A DNA stretch of 64,000 nucleotides from Nautilus pompilius. Its lineage: Eukaryota; Mollusca; Cephalopoda; Nautilida; Nautilidae. Shown here one piece after another: positions 12,115-25,280 of the stretch. Below the pieces are notes generated by a model. It saw nothing but the letters and a program-made list of their open reading frames with translations, was not told the origin of the DNA and ran no database searches. Position 1 is the first letter of the stretch. Every line of letters begins with the position of its first letter. Made by a program: the position numbers and the translations under genes. The stretch covers positions 124,001 to 188,000 of the forward strand of contig JACATO010001445.1 in NCBI GenBank assembly GCA_018389105.1. The letters run 5' to 3'.

Positions 12115-12529
12115 ACTGACGTCATCTCTCTCTCTCTCTCTTAGAAGCTTCGAAATAAGCATCTCGTTTGAACCATTACAACTGTCGCAGATAAACTTAA
12201 TATTAAAAATACATGAATAAAATCACGCTAAGGTCGCTTTAATTTCGTTTATTGTTCTTTTTAAAAACTATTCCGCTTGTGTGTGTGTGTGTGTTTTTTG
12301 TCGCCTTTATGGAACACAATTTCGTTTTCGTTTTATTCTCATCTCGTGTCATTATCTAATGCACTTTTTCGTTCTCCTCATTATCAAGTCATAGATCAAT
12401 CAAAACAGAGAATTATGGCATCAGCACATAAAGCAACAGAAAGGGGGGGGAGAGAAATGGAAAAGATATTACAGTGTTAATCACTGTTATTTAATTTTCA
12501 TTTCTGCTTCACTGTGCGTCGATTGGAAG
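12115..12529. other. Non-coding; isolated CRE unit and GT microsatellite
   Basis: ACTGACGTCATCTCTCTC at about 12116-12143 is a single inverted unit of the CRE minisatellite family. A (GT)8-9 run lies at 12278-12295. No gene is seen. Confidence 0.55.
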
Positions 12530-12592
12530 GGAAGTTCCTCACCGCGCATGCGTTCTTGGTAGGAAGTTCCTCACCGCGCATGCGTTCTTGGT
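12530..12592. promoter_or_regulatory. 32-bp tandem duplication carrying NRF1 and palindromic ETS motifs
   Basis: Two copies of GGAAGTTCCTC-ACCGCGCATGCGTTCTTGGT lie side by side. They place CGCGCATGCG (NRF1 core) at 12543-12552 and 12575-12584, each with an upstream GGAAGTTCC palindrome of ETS type. A CpG-rich block follows to about 13130. This looks promoter-like, but no transcript or exon could be assigned. Confidence 0.4.
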
Positions 12593-13885
12593 GATGACGC
12601 GACACCACTACAGTAACTCACCGAGTGAAGATTCTCCTTCCACCGGATACCCACTCCATCTCGCACTCGCCATTTTTTTTTTCTCTCTCCCCTCCCCTCC
12701 TCCTTTCACTAACCACGTCCGGTTCCCTCCCCCCCCCCCGGTCTGCGGTTTCTTCGGGGGTCCAGATGTTGCAGACGGATAGTTGGCGCTCGCCTAATCT
12801 AATTCCGGAAACCCCGCGTCCCGTTCTTTCATATCGGCCATTCTCGTGCGCGCCAAAGTCTCGGCGGTGGAGAACGGACGGTGCCGGACTATAGAGGGCG
12901 CCCCCGGAACGCCTGTCACTTCTGACATGCCTCGTTTCCCACCCGTTTATCAATTAGCCGAATTAAAAACGATTCAAAAAGCCGGCTACCGAACGCGACC
13001 CCGTGGGCCACGACTGGGTGGAGATGGAGGAGGAGGAGGAGGACACGACGAACGGTGCGGTAATCGAGTTTCCGCTCGTTTGATAAGAGCGCCCGCGATC
13101 GATACCAAGCCGGGCTAATGATATGGCGGGTAGGTTTCTCCGGAGCACCGCCACTTATTCTCCACCAATTTGCGTTTTCATTGAAGTTGACGAGTCGACC
13201 ATTTTTGTGTGTGTGTGTGTGTGTGGGTCGACGATCGATTATTCCATTAGCCGGAAACAAACGCCGACAATCTCCGGTCTCGCCCTGAACTCTCCCCCCC
13301 CCTTGTAAATAATGAATGCCTTTTTTTGTTGTTGTTTGTTTGTTATAATATAACTCTCCCCCTCCCATTATCCGTTTGTTTATTTTTTTTTAAATATTTA
13401 TTCTCTCATTCATCTGAAAACCTTTCTTTGTCCACTTCCCTCCACACACCCCATCCATCCATCCATCCATCCTCCAACATCTAGTATAAAGAGTTTCGTG
13501 CAAGTAGTTTCGGTGGGTTGATTCCGGAAAATTGTGGAAGGATTCTGGGAGCTAGCTCACCACAGCCGAGTGAGTGCCCGCAGAGCCCTTTCTCTGTAGT
13601 CCATCTAGGATTCTGGCTGGTGGTCCGGGACGATCGGAACTCTCCAATCGGGGAAATGGCGTGTGGTGGTTATGACACCTGAATCATTCCCTTTCGTGTT
13701 ACAGTCTTTTGTGCCATCTAGTCCATATGATTAGTTTGTCAGCATTTCTGAGTCTTAAGATGCTTGCACGTGGAAATACTAAATACAAGCGAGATATGAA
13801 TGGGGAGGGTAGGGAGGGATAAGAAGAGGAAAGATGCATCAGCCATTATCTAGAGCGAAAAGACACCAAATTCTGTTGGTACCCG
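12593..13885. other. CpG-rich then ordinary non-coding sequence
   Basis: The first 540 bases are CpG-dense and contain pyrimidine runs, (GGA)6 at about 13025-13042 and (GT)9 near 13206-13224. An (ATCC)5 run lies near 13451-13472. No domain-bearing open frame is visible on either strand. Confidence 0.45.
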
Positions 13886-13975
13886 TGGAATCGATCTCGG
13901 GCCCTCAGACTTAGGTAACCACCGATAATAAATAGTAAGAATGTTTTTAAACCACTAGGTCTTAGGCATGTTATA
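13886..13975 (-). mobile_element. Probable SINE head (tRNA-derived), minus strand
   Basis: Read on the minus strand the segment has an A-box-like GACCTAGTGGTTTA followed about 45 bases later by a B-box-like GAGATCGATTCC. This order and spacing match RNA polymerase III promoters of tRNA-derived SINEs. The 3' body was not delimited. Confidence 0.4.
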
Positions 13976-14085
13976 TCGTACTATGAATAGTAAGTTCCAA
14001 ACCATCTTTAGAGGGTATCATAGTGAGCGCGATGATATCCGTGTCTTTGACCATGCTTAGTCTGTATCACAAGGCATGACAATCT

Positions 14086-14336
14086 CCTCTCTCTCTCTCT
14101 CTCTCGGAAGTCGCCAGCTCACTCTCTCTCTCGCTCCAGTCTCTCTCCTAATTCGCAGCTCACTCGCTCGTCTCTCTCGTCTCCAGCTCACTCTCTCTCT
14201 CTCTCTCGGTCTCCAGCTCACTCTCTCTCTAAGTCTCCAGCTCACTCTCTCTCTCTCTCTCGGTCTCCAGGCTCACTCTCTCTCTCTCTCTCTCACTCTC
14301 TCTCTAAGTCTCCAGCTCACTCTCTCTCTCTCTCGT
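14086..14336. repeat. CT-rich array with CCAGCTCACTCTCTC units
   Basis: Imperfect 25-45 bp units of the form GTCTCCAGCTCACTCTCTCTC are repeated seven or more times. The serine/leucine-rich frame over it is an artefact of composition. Confidence 0.85.
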
Positions 14337-16050
14337 AATATCCGTCGCTTGCGATAAACAACGCATAACGAGATATTAATATTAAAAACATATGCGCAAA
14401 ATGCCACCATCTTTCGCTTACCTCAGCCCTTACTATCTGAGAACGCCAATATACAGCATAAACATGGCGTGCGAATAACATACATGTTTAGTTACGTGTT
14501 AGAAGAGATCTCCTTAGATCCCGAAGTAGGTTTCTGTACCTAAGAGAAATTTGTACTTTTCCCCATATCGACAGAGCGTCCGCCCTTTGGCCGCCTCCCC
14601 CTCTCTATTCTGTTCCCCAATTGTTCGCGTCTTTTTAAAGGTATTAACAAACACAGAATCGGGATGCTGCTGTTCACTACTTATCACTGATTTACGTTAC
14701 TGGTTACTTCTCTTTTCACTTTCGATTTTCGAGAAGTCCGCGATCGAACCAAAACTGTTTGGTCGTCGTCTCTCGCGACTCTTGGACGACGGACCGCTCG
14801 TTATTTTGGCTTCTTGGCTGGCAGGATTCGTAAGAGAGAGAGAGAGAGAGAGGAGGAATTGCCTTCCCCTCCCACACACCCCAGGATGGACGTAGATAAA
14901 GGTTAAAGTGGCAGTCTCTCCCCCTCCCTCGTCCCGAACAGGACTATGAGGTGTATCGGTGTTCCGCTAATGAGCCCTGACGGTAGCCGGAGAGAGGGGG
15001 TCGGTCTCTTTAGATCAAACTCTCCCCCACTTCTCGTTGACACATCACTCCGCGTCCTTCGGGAAAGCGAACTCTCGCGGTGGGTTTGTGCGGGTTATGG
15101 GGGGGGGTGAGAAGAGAGACGAGAGCCGCAAATTGATCCCGAATGCAGCGCTAACTTGAATTTCTAATGGAGCGCGTCTAAACAGAGACTTGATAAGATC
15201 GAGACGGCGAAAGGCGAGGTGTGAGCTATTATCCGTCCGTCCTTACCGGCTGGAGGCTGGGCAGGGAGGAGAGAAGAAGAGGCTCTGGCTGGACGCGAGC
15301 AATAGTCGGTCGGTCGGTCGTCCAAGCGCCAGCCCCGACTTCCGTCCGTATAGAGGGATAAAAAAATTTCCCTTTTTTTAAAAAAAAAACCCGCGGTTTT
15401 GGAATCGTCTTTTGCGATATAAACTTCTCTTTTGCGTGAACGCGATCGTTTGTTATAAGATTAACAAATGATAATAAAAAAATAAACTACACACACACAC
15501 ACAGCGAAGTTAACTGTTAACTCATCACCCACCGCCCCGCCCTTCGTTTTCCTCTTCGCTACATTGACGCAAAACACCTACCGCTCACGCGCGCCGCCTC
15601 CTAGCGGACAACCGCGACACTACGCTTCTTTGTCGTGGACGCGCATCGCACACCTACTAATTAATCCCAGTTTCTTTTATGTTCCCGTAAAATCATAACA
15701 TCATGATCGTCAAAATCCCTCCACGCCGGTCTTCGGTTCAACATCTCTCGTTTATTCTTCGCATCCCATTTAGTTCTTTTTTCCCTTTCCTCTTTACCCT
15801 AACCGTTAACCTCTCTCTATTATTCCCACACACACCCTCGCCAATACCCCTCGCTCCCAACTTCTCTTTCTCCCATCACCCACCAGAAACTTGCTCAAAA
15901 AAGGTTTATTATTTAATTAACATAATTAAAAAAAAAATAGATAAATAGATAAATAAAAAATTCCGATTGAGGTCTCTCCCCCATCTCAAGAGTTCTTCCG
16001 GATGAGCGATCAGCCCTCTCGATCTCGAATCATCTCTCTTTCTCCTCAAT
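14337..16050. other. Non-coding, no gene seen
   Basis: It includes a (GA)8 run near 14836, a G8 run near 15098 and a (CGGT)3-4 run near 15306-15320. The frame at 14551-14895 has no recognisable domain. Confidence 0.45.
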
Positions 16051-16605
16051 TTTGATCTCTTCCGGGCTTTACTCTAAAACCCCGCTAAATCTCTCTCTCT
16101 TTCCTTTTCTTTCTTCGGTCCTGCCAAGATCCCCTCTCTCTCCCATCGCTCCTCTCTCAACATCTCCTCTCCTTCTTTCCTTCTCGCGCCCAGCCTCTCC
16201 CTCCCTGCTCTCTCTCTCATCCCTCTTTCTTCCTTCGTTCTCTCCCCATCTCCCCCTCTTTCCAGCTCGCTTCCCCTCTTTCTTTCCTTCTTTCTCGTCC
16301 CCCTCTCCCCTCTCTCTCCCCTCTTTCTTTCCCCTTCTTTCTCTCCCATCTCCCCCCTCTCTCTCCCCTTCTTTCTTTTCCTTCTTCTCTCTCCCATCTC
16401 CCCCTCCTCTCCATCTCTCTCCCCCTCTTTCTTCCTTCTTTCTCTCCCATCTCCCTCTCCCTCGCTCTCTCTCTCCCCTCTTTCTTTCCTTCTTTCTCTC
16501 CCATCTCCTCCTCTCTCCATCTCTCTCTCTCCCCATCTCCTCTTTTTCTTTCCTTCTCTCTCCCCCCATCTCCCCCCTCTCTCTTTCTCTCTCCCCAACC
16601 ATTCT
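16051..16605. repeat. Homopyrimidine tract (plus strand CT, minus strand GA)
   Basis: About 550 bp is almost pure C/T, with a loose unit TTTCTCTCCCATCTCCCCCTC. It gives 200-codon open frames on both strands, which is what a stop-poor CT/GA repeat produces. Tracts of this kind can form triplex (H-DNA). Confidence 0.9.
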
Positions 16606-18257
16606 CCTTGCCGACTCTCGAGTTGAAATTCTAGCCTTATTTGAACAGGGGGCTTTTTGACATCTGTCAAGAATCACTCCTCGACCTTTGACTGTCGGTA
16701 GGTACTAACTGTCTCCCCCCCTAAGGCTATTACCATTTCCTCATTCAGCAGTCATATCGGAAGAAGAAGACTGTTCCCAATACACAAGGTGAGCGAATGA
16801 ATACCCAATAAGTTAAAACCAAAACTAAAAAAAGAAAACCCGCCCATAAATCAGAAGGCAGTAGATAATAATAATAATAATAATCTGCTATATGTAACAG
16901 AACCAAACATAATAACTAGGATAGTGCGCTATGCGAAAGGGGTTTGACCGGAAGTCCGCGTCGCGCGTTGTTTCTTTCGTTCTTTGCATTCTCCCCCTCC
17001 CGAGTCCAGTCACGCGGACAAGCACGTGCAAGAATGGTTCTTCTAGTCCCCGACGCCCACCCACCCCGTGAGCGTGCGACCTTCGAATTTTTAAACAGAC
17101 TCATCTCTACCATTGTCCATTCCTCCTCACATACAGTCCCGTATCCTACGCCATCCGATTTGCACCCCCCCTCTCTTCTTTGGACTCCTGAAAGGTGGCC
17201 GTCCGGAAACCGGAAATGTTCCGGTGGTCACGAGGTTCAACGGGAAAACGCAGCAACCGAAAAAAGCTACCAGAATGGTACGAGAAACTTGCGGAGTCGT
17301 TGAACTACCCTAGAGAAGGGGGCGCGGTTTAATGAAACACGAACTCTTGAGGGGCCCCTTTGTTGAAGAGGAGGAAATCCGTCTGGTCGGGCGGACCCTT
17401 AAAAGCCAAACACCCCCCCCCCCACTAGAGGCGAGTCGCTTCTGACAGCAATGATTTGTACCCGCATCACCACATCTTCAACATAATGATCATGGAAACT
17501 CCTCAGACTGCCACCAGCACCACCAACCCTGTTCGAGTCGTTTGAGTCTGCGAAGCAGCGACTATTCTGTCCCGCAGGGCCATCTTTTCCGACTTTAGCT
17601 CCTGGGGGGGAGGGCTGTTGGTGACATTAATGGCCTGAGAATTACGCAGCATGAAGCTGATGTCTGACCGTAGTCGGTTACTTATCCATTACAATGTTAA
17701 TAAAGATGCATCTTAAACTCCAATATTCCTAGACATTCTGTCCCCGTCTATGGTTGGTTCTGTCTCCGGTTAGCATCAGACTATGAAAATGCTTAAACGG
17801 TTTAGTAAATCGAAGTGTCAATACGATTTCATGACGATTATGCTGACCTTTAATTACTTGATCGACTATCTGCCATCGGTAACGTCTTCCTATCTTATAA
17901 ACCGATGTTCGCCTCTTCCTCCCCAAACTCCTTTCTGGCACGGATTGCAACATTGGCCAGGAAAGGTTAATAGAATATCGTTTTAGCTCACGTACTCCTT
18001 GACCTGGCAAGTATCGCAGCAGAGTAAATCCGCCCACCTTCCTTCCAACGTCCCCAAATATCCGAAATTAGGTAAAGTATACATATAATTCTTCTGGAAA
18101 ACTAGAAAAATGTTCTTTTATCACCTTTGCTGTTTACAGCTTGCAACCGATTCGTGAACAACAACGATTCTTTGCTTATATTCATTTATTTATAAATAGT
18201 CTTGTTTGTTAATTTAAAGTCAAGAATGAGCGTAATCGACGAACGCTATATCTAGAT
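16606..18257. other. Non-coding, no gene seen
   Basis: It contains an (AAT)6 run near 16867-16883 and a CpG-containing block near 16920-17330. No supported exon. Confidence 0.45.
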
Positions 18258-18614
18258 ATCTCTCTCTCCCTCTCCATTTCTCTCCCTATCCCCCATCTCT
18301 TCTCTCACTCTTTCTCCATCTTTCTATCTCTCTCTCTCTCTCCATTTCTCTCCCTATCCCCATCTCTTTCTCTCCTTTTTATCCCTCTCCTCTCCATTCT
18401 CTCCTTCCCCCCCCCATCTCTCTCTCTCTCTCTCCCCCATTTTTCTTCTCCCTTCCCATCTTCTCTCATTTTCTCCCTCTTCTTCTCTCCCATCTCTTTC
18501 TCTCTCTCTCCCTCTCCATCTCCTCACTTCTTTCTCCCTCTCTTTCTATCCCTCTCTCTCTCTCCATTTCTCTCCCTATCCCCCATCCTCTCTCTCTTCT
18601 TCCTCTCTTTCTAT

Positions 18615-18657
<43 letters not shown>

Positions 18658-19236
18658 CTCTCCCTATCCCCCATCTCTTTCTCTCTCTTTTATCCCCTCT
18701 CTCTCTCCATTTCTCTCCCTATCCCCCATCTCTTTCTCTCTCTCTTTCCATCTCTCCACTCTTTCTCCTCTCTTTCTATCCCCATCTCTTTCTCTCTCTC
18801 TCCCTCTCCATCTCTCACTCTTTCTCCCTCTCTTTCTATCCCCTCCTCTCTCTCTCCATTTCTCTCCCTATCCCATTCATCTCTCTCTTCTCCTCTCTTT
18901 CTATCTCCTCTCTCTCTCTCTCTCTCTCTCTCCATTCTCTCCCTATCCCCCATCTCTTTCTCTCTCTTTTATCCCCTCTCTCTCTCATTTTCTCTCCCTA
19001 TCCCCCCTCTCTTTCTCTCTCTCTTCCATCTCTCACTCTTTTCTCCCTCTCTTTCTATCCCCATCTCTTTCTCTCCCTCTCCATCTCTCACTCTTTCTTC
19101 CCTCTCTCTCTCTCCATTTCTCTCCCTATCCCCCATCTCTTTCTCTCTCTCTTTCCATCTCTCACTCTTTCTCCCTCTCTTTCTATCCCCATCTCTTTCT
19201 CTCCCCTCTCCCTCTCCATCTCTCTCACTCTCTCTT
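18258..19236. repeat. Longest homopyrimidine minisatellite
   Basis: Nearly 1 kb of C/T with a recurring 60-75 bp pattern (CTCACTCTTTCTCCCTCTC, TTTCTATCCCCATCTC, CATTTCTCTCCCTATCCCCC). The recurrence of these longer words shows it spread by block duplication and not by simple slippage alone. Confidence 0.9.
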
Positions 19237-19710
19237 AAAAAAAAACAAACATGACTTCACGCATTTCTCGTTCTAACACTACTTTTCCGCTTTCGCCTCA
19301 TTGAAAGCTAACTGGGCACGCCTTCGGGAGAGACCGACCGACCTAAAATTGGCTTTTATCTAACTCTCCGTTGTATTCTACAAGACACTCGAGAGTGAAA
19401 ACTAGACGTTCAGTTACATCTCTCCCGCGGTGTCCTGATCCTATCACAGCACGCTTTTTTTTTTCAGATATAAATATCTTGTTACTGCTCATTATAAAAT
19501 GTACGCCAGGTTCGAAAACCCTTCGCTTGGAGTTTCCATTATATTCCCCCCGGGTTCCCCCCTCGAAATCTCAGCGCGATTTTTAAGGGACCCCTTCGCA
19601 GAAACCCAGCAGTAGGTGATAAACACAAGACACTTTCCTCATCTAGTTTCACAACATACACACACGGAATTAATATCTCCCTCCTTCCTTTTTTCGGGCC
19701 TCTATTTCCC

Positions 19711-19741
<31 letters not shown>

Positions 19742-20815
19742 TTTCGATCAATTAAAATATTTTTATACGTTATGTGTGTGTATATTTTTATATATATATA
19801 TATACATTTTGTCTCTTAAATATTTTATTCTATCAGCGCTCAGACGACCAGAGGAAAGAACGACATCACGAATAGGCAGTGCGAGTATATAGACAGTAGC
19901 TCCCTTTATCCAAAACAAAACAACAGTCTCGCAGTAAAGCAACTGTTCCTCCAAATTATCAGAAGCGGGGGGGGGGAGGGGAGTATACTCCAGGGAGATA
20001 TGTATAATATACGCAGTCGGAATACCAAAGCAAATATATATATATTAATCCTTATTCTTTAAAAAAAAAAGAAAAGAATTTAAAAACCATTTCGATATTT
20101 CGCTCCGATATCGAGATCTCTCGATGCCTCAACGATAGCGAGATACCAGAGGGGGGGGGCTGTGACACGTGACTGCTGCGCGCGTGGGCGCTGAACGAAA
20201 GTAAAACGAGCTCGCCGTGGGCTGGGAAGTACGGACAACTGGATTAGTCGAGGTTTTGATTTCCAACCCGAGTTCCGCATCTTAAACAAGTTTCTAGATT
20301 ATTGCGTAAACGGGTCCAAAATATCTGTATCCGTCGGAAGAAGAGATCGGTTACCCCCCCATCCCTTCTTATTTTCATTTTCTCAAAATTAGCTGTTTTC
20401 TAACAAAAGAAGAGAAAAGAAATAATAAGTGTGTTGTAGCCCTCCGGGGAGGGGTGATGATTGTTAGATTCCCTGGCGACCGTAAACACGAATCAGATTA
20501 GCGATTTGATCGGCCTGGATTAAGTATAAAATTAAACACGGGATAAACACCGAGTACGGATTATCGCGGGTCGGACCGTGACAGACGTTCGGGAACAAAG
20601 TAACCGGCGTTTGATATCATCTGAGACTGCGGCTAGTGGATATTTAGCTAAACCCGGTCCAAGAGAAGACTGGCTGGGAACACGACAAAGCCCCGTCGGG
20701 TAAAGCCAGAAGCCTCCTCCTACCTCCGGGACCACATCTCCGGCTGCTGCTCCGCCACGACGGGACTCGGTGGTCAGCTTCATTTGTTTTATACTAAATA
20801 AAGCAATAGGTGTGG

Positions 20816-20849
<34 letters not shown>

Positions 20850-21160
20850 ACAGTATACTATACGGCTCGAGCTGTTTCCACAATTTGCTGTTGATTAGAA
20901 AAATATTTACCTATACAAAACAAAATAATGATAACAACTCCGTAATATTCTTTAATTAAATACATAATATTTGGTTCTCACTAGAAAGAATTTTACACTA
21001 CTACTATAATAATAATAATAATAATCCAGCAAAAAGGTTTTTATGGATAGAAAATATGAACGCACTCGAAGACAAATTTATTCTTATTGAAAAGTCAACA
21101 AGACAAATCAAAAACTTTCAAACTCAAATTAATTTTTTCCACTTAAATTTATAATTTATG
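19237..21160. other. Non-coding with TA and ATT microsatellites
   Basis: (TA)n lies at about 19711-19738 and 19790-19805, (ATT)10 at 20817-20847 and a short (AAT)n near 21006-21024. A CpG-rich stretch at about 20530-20780 has open frames on the minus strand but no known domain. Confidence 0.5.
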
Positions 21161-21495
21161 ACCAGTTTTCTCTCTTCTCTCCCTCTCTCATTTTCATCTC
21201 TCTCTCCCCCGTCTCTCCCTCTCTCCATTCTCTCTCCATTTTCATATCTCTCTCTCTCTCTCTCTCTCTCTCGTCTGTCCCTCTCTTCATCTCTCTCTCC
21301 ATTTTCATCTCTCTCTCTCTCTCAGTCTTTCATCTCTCTCTCCCTCCCTCCCTCCCTCTCTCTCCATTTTCATCTCTCCGTCTCTCCTCTCTCTCTCCAC
21401 TTTCATCTCTATTTTCCTCTCCCTCCCTCCTCTCTCTCTCCATTTTCATATCTCTCTCTGTCTCTCCTTCTCTCCATCTCTCTCTCCCATTTTCA

Positions 21496-21533
<38 letters not shown>

Positions 21534-21735
21534 GTCCCTCTCTCCATCTCCTCTCCATTTTCATCTCTCTCTCTCTCTCAGTCTCTCTTCATCTTCTCTC
21601 CCTCCCTCCCTCCCTCTCTCTCTCCATTTTCATCTCTCCGTCTCTCCTCTCTCTCTCCACTTTCATCTCTATTTTCATCCCCTCCCTCCCTCTCTCTCTC
21701 CATTTTCATCTCTCTCTCCCCCCCTTCTCCCTCCC
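21161..21735. repeat. Homopyrimidine tract with a ~260-bp internal duplication
   Basis: The word series CTCCCTCCCTCCC, CCATTTTCATCTCTCCGTC, CTCCACTTTCATCTCTATTTT occurs at about 21337-21420 and again at about 21598-21680. This shows a block duplication inside the CT tract. The 218-codon serine/leucine frame is an artefact. Confidence 0.88.
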
Positions 21736-22647
21736 ACCCACCCAAAACATTTTTTTCCGGAAAAAAGGCTTTAATTCCGATCAGCAGTTTTTTGTTCTTC
21801 TAAAACTGAATTAATTGTAAATAAAATAATAACTACAAAACACAAAAATAAATAAAGGGAAAAATAATAAGAATAAAAAGGGTAAACTGCAAAGCAAACG
21901 AAAACACAGTAACAATACAAATATTAATTAAGTAATTTAAAACTATTTTCTAGATTTTTCTGTGATTAACTACATTACCTATGAAAGACTATTTCTTGTT
22001 TGCCTATTTTAATTCTTGTACATTCTTTTTATAAGTAAAACAACACAATCACTTTAATAAATACTGTATCATTTCTTTCTTTAAGTTCAGCGCCATGATA
22101 GGACAGCATGCATAAAAATTACAAATAGGAATAATACAGGATTAAGTAAAATCTGAGAGAAACAGAAAGGGCACACACATATATAAATATAAATAAGAGA
22201 GGGGCAGAGCGGGAGATAGGATATATATTGGGAGATGGGAGGGAGGGAGAGAGAGAGGAGGTTATTTGCGATGACGACGTATATTTTACATTTTTTTGGA
22301 CAAGATGATGTATGATATTAAATATCATAAACGTAACAGATACATCTAAGGAAAACTTCGCCTGAAGACCAGATTTCAATGGCGTCTCATCCCACCAAAA
22401 CGAGTTAATGACTGAACTTAATTAATTACGGTTTAATATTAGAACCTGGTTCGCCAGTTAACTCAAATTCATACAGATAGGTGGCTGGGTCTACTTATAT
22501 CCACGATATAACTGGCTGCTGCCAACGATTCCCCCTCTCTTTCAAGTGGTCTGCCTCGAAATCTCCGTGTATCTTGGTCCTTAATACGTCTGCTGTGAAA
22601 GTTGTTGGTCTGGCGGACAAGATCCAGTTTAGTATCACCAAGTTGTC

Positions 22648-22688
<41 letters not shown>

Positions 22689-23605
22689 CATCGGTGAAAA
22701 GACCGTATATCTTAGCAAGATGATGATGAACGGATACTTTGCCTTTTTATATTAAAGGACAAAATTCCGAATCTGGAAAAGTTCAACGGGAGAAAAAAAA
22801 GGGGTCTATCGGAAAATAGTTCGTTTTTTTTTTTATGGAACATAATCAGGGGTTTGAAGGGAGTGTAAACAGTATTTTGCAGCTATCTACAGTTGCTAAT
22901 ACTAGGGGTCACGATCGCAAATTGGCTCTTGGCACGGCCAAACATCAGTGAGAGTATTAAGTGACAGAAACGTAAACGAGAAGCGGAACGAAGAATTGTA
23001 GTTAATAGTAATGGCACCAATTGAAGATCTATTAATGCTAATTATTTCTCCCTTCTGCTGCGGTGTCTGCCCCCCCGTTTTTTCCTTTTTTCCCCTTTTA
23101 CTTTCTTTTCTCAGTTCGGTTAAAATACAAACAATTTTAAAAGCCAATATTCTTACGTAGATATTGCGTTTTTTTTTTAAATGCTTAAAACAGAAGGTAA
23201 AAAAACAGAATTTCAATTTAAAAAAAAAAACAAAAAAAACGAAACGTAACAGGAAACTAATTACTGTAATTAATTTAAAAAGAGAAATATTTCTGGAAAT
23301 GTGTCGAGTGTAATTTTCCAAACAAAATGCCCCTGAGAAAAAAGGAATAATTTAGATATACAAGTATGCTCCTCATTCGATTATACCGTAATTTAAGATA
23401 GTGATGGAGTGGCTAGAAAACGGTTAATGACGATAAAAAAGAAATTGTGTAAACTCTTTACAAAACTATTGTATCTTTGACAACTTTGTTTTGTATATTA
23501 AAGGCTCGTGAAAGTTGGTGAGATGAAAAATAAAAAAAAAACAAAATAAGAAAAAAACAGTTTTTGAAACGATAACAAATTTTAACCGCTTTCCTCCCAA
23601 CGCAG
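21736..23605. other. AT-rich non-coding sequence
   Basis: (AAT)13 lies at 22649-22688. The rest is unique AT-rich sequence without a supported gene. Confidence 0.5.
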
Positions 23606-24057
23606 GAGAGAGAGAGAGAAGAGAGAGAGAGAGATGGAGAGAGAGAGAGAGAGAGAGTTCTCTTCCTTGTATTCGCTATATGAGAAACTTACAAATAATA
23701 GTACAGTATATTTCATCTAAACAGGATATATGTTATTATGTTATTTCTCCTTTATCCCCCCTACATCGCCACTTTTTGTCAGCTTAAAATATGAGAGAGA
23801 GAGAGAGAGTTCTCTTCCTTGTATTCGCTATATGAGAAACTTACAAATAATAGTACAGTATATTTCATCTAAAACAGGATACATGTTATTCTCCTTTCTC
23901 CCCCCCCCTACATCGCCACTTTTGTCAGCTAAAAATATGAGAGAGTTTTATCAAAGAGAGAGAGAGAGAGAGAGAAGACAAGAGAGAGAGAGGAGAGAGA
24001 GAGGAGAGCGAGAGATTGGGGGAGAGAAAGAGGAGAACGAGAGAGAGAGAGAGAGAC
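23606..24057. repeat. 150-bp direct duplication embedded in GA microsatellite
   Basis: A block beginning GTTCTCTTCCTTGTATTCGC starts at 23659 and again at 23809 (period 150). The copies are close to identical apart from small indels and each is bounded by GAGAGA runs. Copy 2 ends near 23946 and is followed by about 110 bp of GA repeat. The flanking GA runs probably mediated the duplication. Confidence 0.9.
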
Positions 24058-25280
24058 TGGTTATACAAGCTTACATTATATATAATTTGTTTACAACATT
24101 TGCGAGGCTGAAAGTCGTACATCTACATTTGATTACAATGTCAGATAGGATCTGGCAAAACCGTATCGCTTCAAAGTTTTCAATAATTCTTGAGAGTGGT
24201 CAGGAAAACGAAAATGGATGTTCTGCTCCGGGGAGGACGAATTTCTAATGTCCAGGATGCCTTGTACTTTATTTATATTTCACAATAGCATAGTTTTTTT
24301 AAAAGAATGCGCCTACAACAGAAGAAAATATTAGAGAATAAAATTTACAAACCAAAAGCATTCTCTCTTGGATTTTTAATAATAATAATAATAAAAGAAC
24401 TTTCTTTTGTTTTAGCTTTACAGAGTGAACACAGGTTGAAAGTAATTTCAAGGTAAACACGGCACTGACACCAAGGATATCTGAGGAGTCATCTATCTGC
24501 TTCATCATCATCATCACTTCTGCGAGAGAATACGTGTTTCCAATAGATTCTGCCGAGACGAGCGAAACTCTGGCAGTTTATAAAGTCAGGGGACTGGCTC
24601 CCCAGGAAAGAACGGACGGAGATAAAGGGGGAAAAGAAAGGAAAGAGATGACGACCGTTTTTCGGACGTAGTCCGTCGCTTGGTGAAAGGTTCCGTCTGC
24701 CTGCCCGCCGAGTTCTGCTCAGCCTGATCAGTAGTTGGTTCGTCGGGTACCTGCCCGAGTCTCGGACTGCCAGTCCGCCCGCCAGCTCCATCCTTCCACC
24801 GACCATTGCCGCCCCCTTTTTTTTAAAGTTCGCGATAAGATCTTTTAGTTATTTGTAGGTTCCCAACGAACTGTAGACCCGTTTCCGCTCCCTAACCCCT
24901 ACCCCATCCCCCGTAACGTACCGAGCGCCGAACGGCGCTAATGGCGTTTAATAAGCTCGACGCGCACCTGGAAGACGAGCAGGTGCAAATGCCAGAAACT
25001 GTTTCGTGTCAGTTTACGGTATAACGGTGGAACAGGGAAATAAACAAAAGTACAATTTTGGGGGGGGGGAAGAACCTCAGCGGATGCTGGAGGGAATTGG
25101 AAGGTGGGAGATATATATATATATATATATTTTATCATCGCTTAATTCTCGCAGAGACGACGTCCAACAGAAACTGGCGGCTTAAGGTTGGAATAAATAA
25201 AGGAATCGCCGAATCAGTTTGCGTAAATCCAGAATTAATTAAAAAGTGGCTTATCATAGCGAAACCATTCCAGATGTAGG
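24058..25280. other. Non-coding, no gene seen
   Basis: The minus-strand frame at 24489-24806 lies in CpG-rich sequence and has no recognisable domain. (AAT)5 lies near 24380 and (TA)10 near 25110-25130. Confidence 0.45.

Noticed and set aside
16052..16677. Open frames of about 200 codons on both strands
   Set aside because: They lie inside an almost pure CT/GA tract that lacks stop codons by composition. The predicted peptides are S/P/L or E/R/K low-complexity with no domain. The same holds for frames at 18305-18953, 21158-21814, 26757-27262, 28645-29187 and 39735-40472.
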